Origin: Bifidobacterium criceti
Lineage (GTDB): Bacteria > Actinomycetota > Actinomycetes > Actinomycetales > Bifidobacteriaceae
DNA: 64,000 nucleotides
Direction: 5' to 3'
Assembly: GCF_002286935.1 (NCBI RefSeq)
Contig: NZ_MVOH01000006.1
Span: 310,001-374,000, forward strand
Position 1 is the stretch's first letter, and every line of letters starts with the position of its first letter. The notes beneath the pieces are model-generated. The model worked only from the letters and a program-made list of their open reading frames with translations, was not told where the DNA came from and ran no database searches. This document shows, piece after piece, positions 17,105-26,241 of this stretch. The translations under genes were made by a program, and so were the position numbers.

Positions 17105-18721
17105 GTGCAGCATTTCTGGAAGCAATTCGCATGGACGCTCGTCATCTCCGCGCTCACGCTCGCACTGTTCCTCGGTGTGAGCGCGTTGATGATGCCACCA
17201 TGGCGCATCGAGCCACTCAGCGCGCATATCACCGTCTCGACGAGTGACACGGCGATCGCCGCGAAAGGCATCACGACACCCCAGGAAGGCACCTACAAGG
17301 TCAAGGAAACGAAGATCCGCCTCAACATAAGCGGCGGCAAGACCGTCAACGCGATCGTGCGCGAACCGATTGGCGCACCGGAAGGGCGCCCCGCATGCTC
17401 GTTCATACACGGCGCGGGCACCGGCAAAGCCTCGGAGGTCTACGGGGACATCGCGGGCGCGATGGCGTCAGCGGGCATCACGACGCTCGTACAGGACAAA
17501 CGCCTCGACAACTACACGGCCCTGTCGCGCGACTACGCATCGAACGCCGAAGACTACCTCGCCGGCCTCAACACGTTGCGCGCATGGAACGGCGTCGACG
17601 CGTCGAAAGCCGGCATCTACGCGGAATCGGAAGGCACATGGATCGCGACGCTCATGGCGGACCGGGACAAGCACATCGCGTTCGCGGTGCTGACGTCGGC
17701 CCCCGTGTTCGCACCACGCCAGCAGATGGCGATGGCGGCGACGCAGTACCTCAACATCATCGGCGCGCCAAGCGGCGTCATCGGCATCATCCCGAAGCTC
17801 ATCAGCCTCGACTTCTCCCCCTTCGGCCCCGCATACGCGAACTTCGACGCCGCCGCCTACCGGCGCAACCTGACGATGCCGCTCCTCGTCAACTACGGTA
17901 CGAGGGATCCTGCGATGCCGTGCGAACAGGGCGCGCAGCAGCTCATCCACGACGCGCATGACGTCGGCAACGACAACGTGACGGTGCGCTACTATCCGAC
18001 GAACCACCAGATGCGCACCGGTTCGTCGCTCTCCCTTCCCGGCCTCCAACTCGACAAGCATTACACGCACAATCTGGAGGATTGGATCAACGCGGTCGCC
18101 GCGGGCGCAACGGCCACGGATTGGGCGGTGCCGCCGATCGCGGGCACGCAGCCGTTCCAGGAGTTCGCGGTCCCGGCGAACGTGAAACCCGGCTGCGTCC
18201 ATTCGCTCCTTGAGATAATCATCGTCGATGTGCTCGTCGTGCTGCTGTGGCTCGCCGTCGTCATCGGCTGCTGCATCGCGTTCTCGCGGCGCGGCAGTTG
18301 CGACGTCGAATCGCCCGGCCGCAAGGGCCGCACGCTCGTGCACCGCTACGCACCACAGACGAAGACGCTCATCATCGGCAACATCATCCTCACGCCACTC
18401 ATCACATGCGGCTTCATCGCCTACTTCGTGTTCGTCGCACGCGCGGCGCTCAAGCTGGAGGACCATGCGGCCGCGCTCGACGCAGGATGGACCGCGTTGC
18501 GCGTCGCCGCGCTCATCGCGATCATCATGCTGTGTTGGCTATGGGTGCGCCTGTATTTCTTCTATGGGCCGGGCGACATCGACGCATGCGACGCCGACCC
18601 CGACGTGCCACGCAAGGAATACCGCCTGTCGCGCGGACACTCATGGATCATCGGCATGCTGTCCGTGTGTGTGCTGCTCGCCCTGACACTCGCCGACTTC
18701 TTCGGCATCATCGGCTCGTAA
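17105..18721 (+). CDS. Membrane-anchored alpha/beta hydrolase
   Basis: A 538-residue protein with one N-terminal helix (about 8-30), a hydrolase domain (about 60-330), and four C-terminal helices (about 370-535). The triad is visible: a nucleophile elbow YAESEGTW with Ser near residue 175, Asp in NYGTRDPAMP, and His in TNHQMR. The strand before the oxyanion region reads ACSFIHGAGTG. The start is GTG at 17105 with GAGG just upstream. The helices suggest the catalytic domain faces the cell exterior and acts on lipid or envelope esters; this is inference. It stands 70 bases behind the DUF4125 gene and may belong to that operon. Confidence 0.75.
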   Translation: MQHFWKQFAWTLVISALTLALFLGVSALMMPPWRIEPLSAHITVSTSDTAIAAKGITTPQEGTYKVKETKIRLNISGGKTVNAIVREPIGAPEGRPACSFIHGAGTGKASEVYGDIAGAMASAGITTLVQDKRLDNYTALSRDYASNAEDYLAGLNTLRAWNGVDASKAGIYAESEGTWIATLMADRDKHIAFAVLTSAPVFAPRQQMAMAATQYLNIIGAPSGVIGIIPKLISLDFSPFGPAYANFDAAAYRRNLTMPLLVNYGTRDPAMPCEQGAQQLIHDAHDVGNDNVTVRYYPTNHQMRTGSSLSLPGLQLDKHYTHNLEDWINAVAAGATATDWAVPPIAGTQPFQEFAVPANVKPGCVHSLLEIIIVDVLVVLLWLAVVIGCCIAFSRRGSCDVESPGRKGRTLVHRYAPQTKTLIIGNIILTPLITCGFIAYFVFVARAALKLEDHAAALDAGWTALRVAALIAIIMLCWLWVRLYFFYGPGDIDACDADPDVPRKEYRLSRGHSWIIGMLSVCVLLALTLADFFGIIGS

Positions 18722-18793
18722 CCCAGCTGCCAAACCGGACGCCAGCAGTTCTATTTGCGCCCCAACCTGCAGACCCCAGCTGCAGAACCGGAC
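18722..18793. repeat. Degenerate copies of a tRNA-linked repeat
   Basis: Two related stretches, CAGCTGCCAAACCGGAC and CAGCTGCAGAACCGGAC, lie about 52 bases apart downstream of the tRNA-Ser(UGA) terminator. They resemble CTGCCAAACGGGACGG found behind tRNA-Ser(CGA) and, inverted, in the tRNA-Pro array. Confidence 0.5.
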
Positions 18794-18823
18794 AGGCGGC
18801 GCATCTGACGGCGGCCATGCATG

Positions 18824-18856
18824 AAAAAAGGGCTTCCGGCCGGAACCGGAAACCCT
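18824..18856 (-). terminator. Terminator of tRNA-Ser(UGA)
   Basis: Read on the minus strand: AGGGTTTCCGG, six-base loop, CCGGAAGCCCT and a T-tract (A-run 18824-18829 on the plus strand). It is nearly identical to the terminator of tRNA-Ser(CGA) at 39121. Confidence 0.88.
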
Positions 18857-18861
18857 GTAGG

Positions 18862-18946
18862 CGGATAGGGCGAGATTCGAACTCGCGGATGGTTGCCCAT
18901 CAACGGTTTTCAAGACCGTCTCCTTAGACCGCTCGGACACCTATCC
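18862..18946 (-). tRNA. tRNA-Ser (anticodon UGA)
   Basis: A class II tRNA of 85 bases. Acceptor GGATAGG pairs with CCTATCC, followed by discriminator G. The anticodon arm ACGGT-CTTGAAA-ACCGT reads TGA. The long variable arm and the T-arm GCGAG-TTCGAAT-CTCGC are present. CCA is not encoded. It lies downstream of serS on the same strand but has its own likely -10. Confidence 0.95.
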
Positions 18947-18972
18947 AATGTGCACGCGGTGCACGAACGAAC

Positions 18973-18999
18973 AGTATAGCATGGCGTGTGCCCTGACAG
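18973..18999 (-). promoter_or_regulatory. Possible promoter of tRNA-Ser(UGA)
   Basis: On the minus strand a strong -10 TATACT (18978-18973) lies 27 bases before the tRNA. The best -35 is CTGTCA with a short 15-base spacer, so only the -10 is convincing. Confidence 0.45.
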
Positions 19000-19052
19000 G
19001 CCACATCCACAGCGACCGCCGTGCCCGCGCGAAGCGTCGGACGCGGAAGGCG

Positions 19053-20336
19053 TCACGCCTCCCATGCCGTCGGCTCGATGACTTCCTTGCCACCCATGTA
19101 CGGACGCATCGCCTTCGGCACGACGATCGAACCGTCCTGCTGCTGGTGGTTCTCCATGATCGCGACGAGCCAACGCGTCGTCGCGAGCGTGCCGTTGAGC
19201 GTCGCGACCGGCTCGGTTCCGTGCTCGACGCGTTCGCGGATGTTGAGGCGGCGCGCCTGGTACTGCGTGCAGTTGGACGTCGACGTGAGCTCGCGGTAGC
19301 GTCCTTGCGTCGGCACCCATGCCTCGCAATCGAACTTGCGCGCGGCCGACGAGCCGAGGTCGCCGGCGGCCGTGTCGATGACGCGGTACGGCACCTCGAC
19401 CTTGCCGAGCATCTCCTCTTCCATCGCGAGCAGGTGCTTGTGCTGCTCATAGGAATCCTCGGGCTTGCAGTACACGAACATCTCGACCTTGTCGAACTGA
19501 TGGACGCGGATGATGCCACTCGTGTCCTTGCCGGCGGCGCCCGCCTCACGGCGGTAGCACGAGCTCCAGCCGCAGTAGCGCAGCGGCCCGTCGCTCAGGT
19601 CGAGGATCTCGTCCTCGTGCATGCCCGCGAGCGCGACTTCGGACGTGCCGACGAGGTAGTCCTCGTCCGGTTCGCGCAGACGGTAGATCTCGTCGGCGTG
19701 CGAGTTGAGGAAGCCGGTGCCGCGCATCACTTCGGGGCGCACGAGCGTCGGCGTGATCGCGAGCACGAAATCATGCTCCTGCGCCTGGTCGACGGCCATC
19801 GTGAGCATCGCGATCTGCATGCGCGCGATGTCGCCGCGCAGGAAGTAGAAGCGCGATCCGGAGACCTTGACGCCACGCTTCATGTCGATGCCGGCGACGC
19901 CTTCGCCGAGCGTGAGGTGGTCTTTCGGTTCGAATCCTTCGGCTGCGAAGTCGCGGATCGTGCCGACCTTCTTGACGACGACGTAATCGTCCTCGCCGCC
20001 TTCGGGCGCTTCGGGTTCGACGATGTTCGACAGCTGCCACATCGCCGTCGTGTACTGTTCGTTCGCCGCGTCCGCGTCCGCTTTGTATGCGGAGACCTGT
20101 TCGGCCAGTTCCTTCGTCTGCGCGATGAGCGCCGCCTTCTCGTCGGCCGGTGCCTTCGCGACCTGCTTGCCGATTTCTTTCTGCTTCGCGCGCGCTTCCT
20201 CGAACTGCTTGAGCGACGTGCGGCGCACTTCGTCGCTGCGTAGGACCTCGTCGACGAGTTCGACCGATTCGCCGCGCTTGCGTTGGGATTCCTTGACGAT
20301 TTCAGGGTGTTCACGGATGAATTGAATATCGAGCAT
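19053..20336 (-). CDS. serS: Seryl-tRNA synthetase
   Basis: Charges tRNA-Ser. The 427-residue protein has the N-terminal long coiled-coil arm (about 30-105, rich in Lys/Glu/Ala) that contacts the tRNA variable arm, then a class II core: TSEVALAGMH, motif 2 in CYRREAGAAGKDTSGI with VHQFDKVEMF, and motif 3 ending NGTLATTRWLVAIMENHQ. ATG 20336 opens MLDIQFIREHPEIVK, the standard serS start; the frame upstream is not conserved-looking. Its substrate tRNA-Ser(UGA) is encoded directly downstream on the same strand. Confidence 0.96.
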   Translation of the reverse strand: MLDIQFIREHPEIVKESQRKRGESVELVDEVLRSDEVRRTSLKQFEEARAKQKEIGKQVAKAPADEKAALIAQTKELAEQVSAYKADADAANEQYTTAMWQLSNIVEPEAPEGGEDDYVVVKKVGTIRDFAAEGFEPKDHLTLGEGVAGIDMKRGVKVSGSRFYFLRGDIARMQIAMLTMAVDQAQEHDFVLAITPTLVRPEVMRGTGFLNSHADEIYRLREPDEDYLVGTSEVALAGMHEDEILDLSDGPLRYCGWSSCYRREAGAAGKDTSGIIRVHQFDKVEMFVYCKPEDSYEQHKHLLAMEEEMLGKVEVPYRVIDTAAGDLGSSAARKFDCEAWVPTQGRYRELTSTSNCTQYQARRLNIRERVEHGTEPVATLNGTLATTRWLVAIMENHQQQDGSIVVPKAMRPYMGGKEVIEPTAWEA

Positions 20337-20544
20337 GGTCTTAAGCGTAATGCGCGAAGCCGACAGGCCGCGCACTGTTTTTCCGCATCGTTTGCAGTCC
20401 CTTCCGATACCATATCGGCGCCGTTCCGGCAAGACGGGCCGCATGATGCAACCGATGGCTTGCTAAGATGGGAAACCGGTAACAGGACGGGCGCCGCGGA
20501 CGGCGGCTCAGCCCGTGCAATGCGAGGAACAAGCGAGGCGACCG

Positions 20545-21696
20545 ATGAACCAACAGACCCTGATCATACTGGCGGTGATGGTCGCGCTCATCGCGGCGAT
20601 CATCGCCGTCATCGCCGCGATACGCATCTCGATGCACCGCAAACGTGTGCAGAAACTTGAGCAGCGTCGCGACGACCAGGTCCATTACGCGTTCATCATC
20701 AATCCCTCGAAGCCGACAGCGGAGACGACGCGCGGCAAAATCAAGGAGTATTGCGCGCGCAAAGGCCTCACCGAGGTCATGTTCATCGACACCCAACTGG
20801 ACAAGGACGGCCGCGCATGCGCGCAGGAGGCGCTCGACAAGGGCGCGGACGTCGTCATCGCGGTCGGTGGCGACGGCACGGTGCGCACGGTCGCGTCGGC
20901 GCTCGGCGGCAGCGGGCATGCGATGGGCATCATCCCGATCGGTACCGGCAATCTGTTCGCGCGCAACATGGGCATCCCGATCGACGACATCGAGGCTGCG
21001 CTCACGATCGCGGTCTCCCATGGTTCGCACCGCGTCGACGTCGGCCGTCTGCGGATCCTCGACGTCCCTTCCGAGGACCATGCGCACGCGTTCCTCATCA
21101 TCGCGGGCGTCGGCTTCGACGCCGTCATGATCGACGATACCGACCCGAAGCTCAAGAAGAACGTCAGTTGGCTCGCGTATTTCATTTCGGGCGCAAAACA
21201 TCTGTTCACGCCGAAGTACCGCGCATCGATCACGATCGAGGACGCCGACGGTGACCTGCTCACGCATGAGGACACCGAATTCCGCACGTTCATGGCGGGC
21301 AATTGCGGGCAGATACCGGTGTTCTCGCTCATGCCGGACGCGTCGTTCAACGATGGACTGCTCGATTTCGAGATGATCGACACGAACGGTGGCCTCATCG
21401 GTTGGGCGAACCTCTTCGGTGACGTCGTCCATCAGACGATCACCGGCAAGGCCGCGCAGAGCCCGCTTTCGACGCATTCACACATCGACCAGATGCAGGG
21501 TGTCCAGGCCGAGGTCAAGCTCGACAAGCCGGTCCCCGCGCAGGTCGATGGCGATATGCTCCCCGAGACGCAGCACATCCTGTTCACCGTCGACCGCGAG
21601 GCGCTCATCGTGCGTGTGCCGCTTGAGAACGAGAACATCAGCGCGACGACGCAGATCCCTCCGATCAAGGCGCCGATCACGGACGCGACCGCATAA
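20545..21696 (+). CDS. Diacylglycerol/lipid kinase family protein
   Basis: The 383-residue protein has one N-terminal membrane helix (about 5-28), then a DAGK catalytic domain with the nucleotide-binding VGGDGTVRTVASAL and GIIPIGTGNLFARNMGIP, and a C-terminal beta domain (INPSKP near residue 52 is also typical). It probably phosphorylates a membrane lipid such as diacylglycerol, but the family also contains sphingosine-kinase-like members. ATG 20545 has GAGG six bases upstream. It is divergent from serS and ends at a strong palindrome shared with the convergent PTS gene. Confidence 0.85.
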   Translation: MNQQTLIILAVMVALIAAIIAVIAAIRISMHRKRVQKLEQRRDDQVHYAFIINPSKPTAETTRGKIKEYCARKGLTEVMFIDTQLDKDGRACAQEALDKGADVVIAVGGDGTVRTVASALGGSGHAMGIIPIGTGNLFARNMGIPIDDIEAALTIAVSHGSHRVDVGRLRILDVPSEDHAHAFLIIAGVGFDAVMIDDTDPKLKKNVSWLAYFISGAKHLFTPKYRASITIEDADGDLLTHEDTEFRTFMAGNCGQIPVFSLMPDASFNDGLLDFEMIDTNGGLIGWANLFGDVVHQTITGKAAQSPLSTHSHIDQMQGVQAEVKLDKPVPAQVDGDMLPETQHILFTVDREALIVRVPLENENISATTQIPPIKAPITDATA

Positions 21697-21727
21697 GGCG
21701 ACCGCACAAAAGAGATCACGATAGATA

Positions 21728-21775
21728 CAGGAAGGCCGTGTACATCCTCGACGGAGGATGTACACGGCCTTCCTG
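21728..21775. terminator. Bidirectional 22-bp perfect hairpin
   Basis: Arms 21728-21749 and 21754-21775 are exact complements around a GACG loop, between convergent lipid kinase and PTS genes. Confidence 0.85.
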
Positions 21776-21795
21776 CATCTATCGACGCGGCAACG

Positions 21796-23934
21796 TCAGC
21801 GGTCGACATCGATGACGACGTCGCCCGGCTTGACGTCGATGCCGGTGTGCACGGTGACCTTCTTGAGCGCTGACGTGTTGAGCACGGTCATGAGCGTCGT
21901 CGTGCTGTAGCCGGCCGCCTTGACCTTGTCGAAGTCGACGGTCACGAGCTTGTCGCCCGCCTGCACCCGCTGGTCCTTCCTGACGGCGACGGTGAAGCCA
22001 TCACCGTTCATCTTGACGGTGTCGATGCCGACGTGCACGAGGATCTCGACGCCGTCATCGGTCTTGATACCGAACGCGTGGCCGGTTTCGGCGACGGTGC
22101 TCAGCACACCGGAGACCGGCGCGAACACGTCGGACGCGGCGGGCTGGATGCCGACGCCTTCGCCGAGCGCGCGGCTCGCGAAGACCGGGTCGCCGGTGTC
22201 GTCGAGCGGGATGACATGGCCTGCGAGCGGCGCGAACACGTGGTCGGTCGGCGTCGGGGCCGCATCGGTCGCGACATCGGCGGCGGCCGCCGCGGACGTC
22301 TTGTCGGCCGGCAGCAGGTTGTCGTCCTCATGGTTCTCGGCGTTGACGACGGCTGCACGTGTCGCCGGCGTCTCGGTCGCCTCGGAGGCGTTCGCCGCTT
22401 GGACGCGCGCGAGCACTTCGGCCTTCTCCTCGGGCGTGCGGTAGTCGAACGCGATGATCATGAACATCGCGGAGAAGAACGCGACGGCGATCGAGACGGC
22501 GTAGACCCACATCTGGTTGAACACCGGGATTGTCAGCAGCGATGTGAACGCGAACGCGGTCGTGATGACACCGTGGACGCTCTGGCCGTCAGGGGTCACG
22601 GACGGGAAGAGCCAGCCGAGGACGGCGATTGTCACGCCGCCGGCGGCGCAGCCGACGAGCATGCGGCTGTAGAGCTTCTTGAACCGCAGATGGATGCCGT
22701 AGAGCGACGGTTCGGAGACGCCGCCGAGCAGGCCCGCGGCGAGCGCGCCCGTCGCCGTCTGGCGCATCTCGGAATCCTTGTCGCGCAGCGCGAGGATGAG
22801 CACACCGGCGGTCGCGCCGAAGCATGCGAAGTTCCATGTGCCCATCGGGCCTTGGATGAAGTCGTAGCCGAGCGTCTGGATGTTGATGAGCATGAGCGCG
22901 TTGAGCGGCCAGTGCAGGCCGAGCGGCACGAGGAACGGGTACAGCATCGGGATGAGGATCGCGAAGATGAACGGCGCATGGTTGTTGAGCCATGCCAGTC
23001 CGATGCCGAGGCCGTTGCCGACCCACACACCAAGCGGGCCGACGAGGAACGCGGTGAGCGCGCCGACGATGATCATGCACAGGAACGGCACGAAGACGAG
23101 CTGGACGGAATCCGGGATGATCTTCTTGAGCCCCTTGTAGACGAGTGCGAGCAAGGCGGCCATCAGGAGCGGCACGAAGACGTTGCCGCTGTAATCGCTC
23201 AGCTGCATCGGCATGCCAAAGACCGTCGTCGTGCACATCTGGGTGCCGACGGCGCTTTCGCCGCAATGTGTCTCCGCCCACTTCGTGTCCATGAGGCTCA
23301 TGAACGACGGCGTCATGAGCGCGGCCATGATCGCGCCGCCGAGCCACGGGTCGACGCCGAGCTTCTTCGACGCGTTGTAGGCGATCATGATCGGCAGGAA
23401 GTAGAAGACGCCCTTCCACAGCGCCTGTACGAAGACCCATGACGGGCTCGCGGTGTCGTTCGGGATCCATCCGCACGCGATGCACACATTGACGATCGCG
23501 ATGATGAGCGACGCGCCAAGCAGGACGCCGAGGATCGGGCGGAACGAATCGGAAAGGTACTCGAAGAACGAGTCGAGCCACGCGACCTTGCCGCGCGCCT
23601 TCGAACGTGCCGCGGCCTTGACGTCGGCGTTCGACATTTCGCCGCCGCCGGACTGGGCCGGCGCGGCGCCTCCCGCGGCGACTCGCTGCATCTCGGGCAG
23701 CGCCATGATCTTCTGGTACATGTCGGCGACACCGCCGCCGATGACGACCTGGTACCGGTCGCCGCTTTGCGGCACCGCGCCCAGGACGCCCTTCATATGC
23801 TGGAGTTCGTTCTGGTTCACCTTGCCGGCGTCGACCAGTTCGAAACGAAGACGGGTGGCGCAGTGCGTCAGGCTTTTGACGTTGTCCGGGCCACCGATCG
23901 CAATGATGATCTGCGAGGCAGTTGAGTCAGCCAT
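21796..23934 (-). CDS. PTS sugar transporter EIIBCA (glucose/beta-glucoside family)
   Basis: A 712-residue single-chain permease. EIIB comes first with the phosphorylated Cys in LTHCATRLRF (residue 25), then EIIC (about 115-490) with ten or so helices and GGVSEPSLYGIHLRFKKLY, then a Thr/Ala-rich linker and EIIA (about 570-700) with the active His in VEILVHVGIDTVKMNG. The B-C-A order and motifs match the BglP/glucose-sucrose superfamily; the actual sugar cannot be read from sequence. No antiterminator gene is adjacent. It is divergent from pgm, consistent with feeding glucose-6-phosphate into that node. AAGGATG precedes ATG 23934. Confidence 0.88.
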   Translation of the reverse strand: MADSTASQIIIAIGGPDNVKSLTHCATRLRFELVDAGKVNQNELQHMKGVLGAVPQSGDRYQVVIGGGVADMYQKIMALPEMQRVAAGGAAPAQSGGGEMSNADVKAAARSKARGKVAWLDSFFEYLSDSFRPILGVLLGASLIIAIVNVCIACGWIPNDTASPSWVFVQALWKGVFYFLPIMIAYNASKKLGVDPWLGGAIMAALMTPSFMSLMDTKWAETHCGESAVGTQMCTTTVFGMPMQLSDYSGNVFVPLLMAALLALVYKGLKKIIPDSVQLVFVPFLCMIIVGALTAFLVGPLGVWVGNGLGIGLAWLNNHAPFIFAILIPMLYPFLVPLGLHWPLNALMLINIQTLGYDFIQGPMGTWNFACFGATAGVLILALRDKDSEMRQTATGALAAGLLGGVSEPSLYGIHLRFKKLYSRMLVGCAAGGVTIAVLGWLFPSVTPDGQSVHGVITTAFAFTSLLTIPVFNQMWVYAVSIAVAFFSAMFMIIAFDYRTPEEKAEVLARVQAANASEATETPATRAAVVNAENHEDDNLLPADKTSAAAAADVATDAAPTPTDHVFAPLAGHVIPLDDTGDPVFASRALGEGVGIQPAASDVFAPVSGVLSTVAETGHAFGIKTDDGVEILVHVGIDTVKMNGDGFTVAVRKDQRVQAGDKLVTVDFDKVKAAGYSTTTLMTVLNTSALKKVTVHTGIDVKPGDVVIDVDR

Positions 23935-24425
23935 CGTTCATCCTTTCCTCATAACACGTGGGAGGTCTCCTCGGATTCCCACATTGTTCCTTGTCCTCGT
24001 CGATTCCCCGCACGATATGTCCGGCGGCGCGACACGGGCGTTTCCTTTCCTGTCCGCGCCTCGGGCGCCCTCACGCAACGGTGCGTGCGGACGGCGAACA
24101 TAGGCGCGCGCCCGTCCGAACCGCATCGGCCACATGCTCCCCGCATGCCGTGCGCGGCGTCCCACGCCCGTCCATATGCCGAACATTGCCGTCCCGGCGA
24201 ATCGTTCAAATTTTAACGCGCGCGACGGTTGGAATACCGCCGTTCACACTTGTCCAGACGGTGTCTGCACGAGGTTTTTCGTCGATTTTGTCCGGAATAC
24301 CAACGATGCCACCGATGCAATCGATTTCATCTCTTCGCCACCGGCTAAACTATGACAACGTCTGCAAGGCGGTCACGCCCTGTAGGCTGGAGCAGTAACT
24401 GTTGTCCCAGCAGAATGAAGGAAGT
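23935..24425. other. Divergent control region between PTS and pgm
   Basis: About 490 bases with no supported gene. On the plus strand TAAACT (24346-24351) is a plausible pgm -10, but no good -35 pairs with it. Near the PTS start a short inverted repeat GTGGGA...TCCCAC lies at about 23961-23985. A locally AT-richer stretch (24205-24330) is where a regulator would be expected to bind, but no clear operator is seen. Confidence 0.45.
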
Positions 24426-26102
24426 ATGGTTGCACCTAACGCGGGCATGCCCGCCACCCCAGCAGATCTCATCGACGTCGACGAAGTCATCGGCAAGTAC
24501 TACGACGTCGTCCCCGACCCGTCGGTCCCCGAGGAGCGTGTCATCTTCGGCACGTCCGGACACCGCGGTTCATCGCTCAAGACCTCGTTCAACGAGGCGC
24601 ACATCGTCGCGATCACGCAGGCGATCGCCGAATACCGCAAGGCCGCCGGCGTCACCGGTCCGCTCTACATCGGCCGTGACACGCACGCGCTGAGCCTTCC
24701 GGCATGGAAGACCGCAATCGAGGTGCTCGTCGCGAACGGCGTGCACGTGCGCGTCGACTCCCGTGACGACTTCACGCCGACGCCCGTCGTCTCCCAGGCG
24801 ATCCTCACCCACAACCGCGCGACCGACGGCACGCAGCGCTTCGAAGGCGAAGGCCTCGCCGACGGCATCGTCGTGACGCCTTCGCACAACCCGCCGACCG
24901 ATGGCGGCTTCAAGTACGATCCGGTCACCGGCGGCCCGGCGCCGTCCGAAGTGACGAACGCGATCGCGAACCGCGCGAACGAACTGCTCGGCGACTTCAG
25001 AAACGTCAAGCGCATCCCGTTCGAGCAGGCGATCAAGTCCGACCTCGTCGAACGCTTCGATTTCCGTGAGCATTACGTCGACGACCTCAAGAACGTCATC
25101 GACTTCGACGCCATCCGCGAATCCGGCGTGCGCCTCGGCATCGATCCGCTCGGCGGCGCGTCCGTCAACTACTGGCCGCTCATCAACGAGAAGTACGGCC
25201 TCAACATCGGCGTCATCCGTCCGGAAGTCGATCCGACATGGCGCTTCATGACGATCGACCATGACGGCAAGATCCGCATGGACCCGTCGTCGCAGTACGC
25301 GATGAAGGGCCTCGTCGACGAGCTCAACGCCGGTGCGTGGGACAAGTACGACCTCGTCGGCGGCACCGACCCGGACGCTGACCGCCACGGCATCGTCTGC
25401 CCGAACTGGGGCGTCATGAACCCGAACCACTACCTCGCCGTGTGCGTCGAATACCTGTTCGGCGGCAACCGTCCGGATTGGCCGGCGGGCGCCGGCGTCG
25501 GCAAGACGCTCGTCTCGTCGTCGCTCATCGACCGCGTCGCGGCCGCGATCGACGCGCATGTCGTCGAGGTGCCGGTCGGCTTCAAGTGGTTCGTCGATCC
25601 GCTCTTCACCGGTGAGGTCGCGTTCGGCGGCGAGGAAAGCTCCGGCATGAGCTTCCTGCGCTTCAACGGCCGTGTCTGGACGACCGACAAGGACGGCCTC
25701 ATCCCCGACCTGCTCGCGGCCGAGATCACCGCGAAGACCGGCAAGAACCCGGCGCAGCTCCACCAGGAGCAGGTCGAGCGCTTCGGCGAAAGCTGGTACA
25801 GCCGCATCGACACGCCGACGACACTCGAACAGAAGCAGAAGTTCGCGAACCTCGACGCGAAGGACGTGACCGCGACGACGCTCGGCGGCGAGGACATCAC
25901 CGCGATCCTGACGAAGGCCCCCGGCAACGACGCGCCAATCGGCGGCATCAAGGTCGTCACCGAGGACAACTGGTTTGCGGCGCGCCCGTCCGGCACCGAG
26001 AACATCTACAAGGTGTACGCGGAGTCCTTCGTCTCCCCCGAGACGCTCGACTCGGTCCTCGACGAGGCCACGCAGGTCGTCGACAAGGCGCTCGGCGAAT
26101 GA
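24426..26102 (+). CDS. pgm: Phosphoglucomutase (alpha-D-glucose phosphate-specific)
   Basis: Interconverts glucose-1- and glucose-6-phosphate, linking glycogen and sugar-nucleotide synthesis to glycolysis. The 558-residue protein has the phosphoserine loop in VVTPSHNPPTDGGFKYD, the metal loop GGTDPDADRHGI, the sugar-binding GEESSGMSFLR and the phosphate-binding ARPSGTENIYK. ATG 24426 is chosen because GAAGGA lies four or five bases upstream; a TTG eight codons earlier lacks such a site. It is divergent from the PTS gene and ends in a 27-bp hairpin. Confidence 0.95.
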   Translation: MVAPNAGMPATPADLIDVDEVIGKYYDVVPDPSVPEERVIFGTSGHRGSSLKTSFNEAHIVAITQAIAEYRKAAGVTGPLYIGRDTHALSLPAWKTAIEVLVANGVHVRVDSRDDFTPTPVVSQAILTHNRATDGTQRFEGEGLADGIVVTPSHNPPTDGGFKYDPVTGGPAPSEVTNAIANRANELLGDFRNVKRIPFEQAIKSDLVERFDFREHYVDDLKNVIDFDAIRESGVRLGIDPLGGASVNYWPLINEKYGLNIGVIRPEVDPTWRFMTIDHDGKIRMDPSSQYAMKGLVDELNAGAWDKYDLVGGTDPDADRHGIVCPNWGVMNPNHYLAVCVEYLFGGNRPDWPAGAGVGKTLVSSSLIDRVAAAIDAHVVEVPVGFKWFVDPLFTGEVAFGGEESSGMSFLRFNGRVWTTDKDGLIPDLLAAEITAKTGKNPAQLHQEQVERFGESWYSRIDTPTTLEQKQKFANLDAKDVTATTLGGEDITAILTKAPGNDAPIGGIKVVTEDNWFAARPSGTENIYKVYAESFVSPETLDSVLDEATQVVDKALGE

Positions 26103-26131
26103 TCCGCCGGCCCTGACGGCCGCCGCGCCCT

Positions 26132-26188
26132 TGCGGATATGGCGAAGGCCCCACGGCACGATGCCGTGGGGCCTTCGCCATATCCGCA
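26132..26188. terminator. 27-bp perfect hairpin between pgm and rpiA
   Basis: Arms 26132-26158 and 26162-26188 are exact complements with a three-base CGA loop. It serves convergent pgm (plus) and rpiA (minus). No T-tract. Confidence 0.85.
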
Positions 26189-26241
26189 TCCGGTTGGTGT
26201 CAACGGCGCGCCATCCGTGGACGGGGGCCGCGCCGCCGCAC

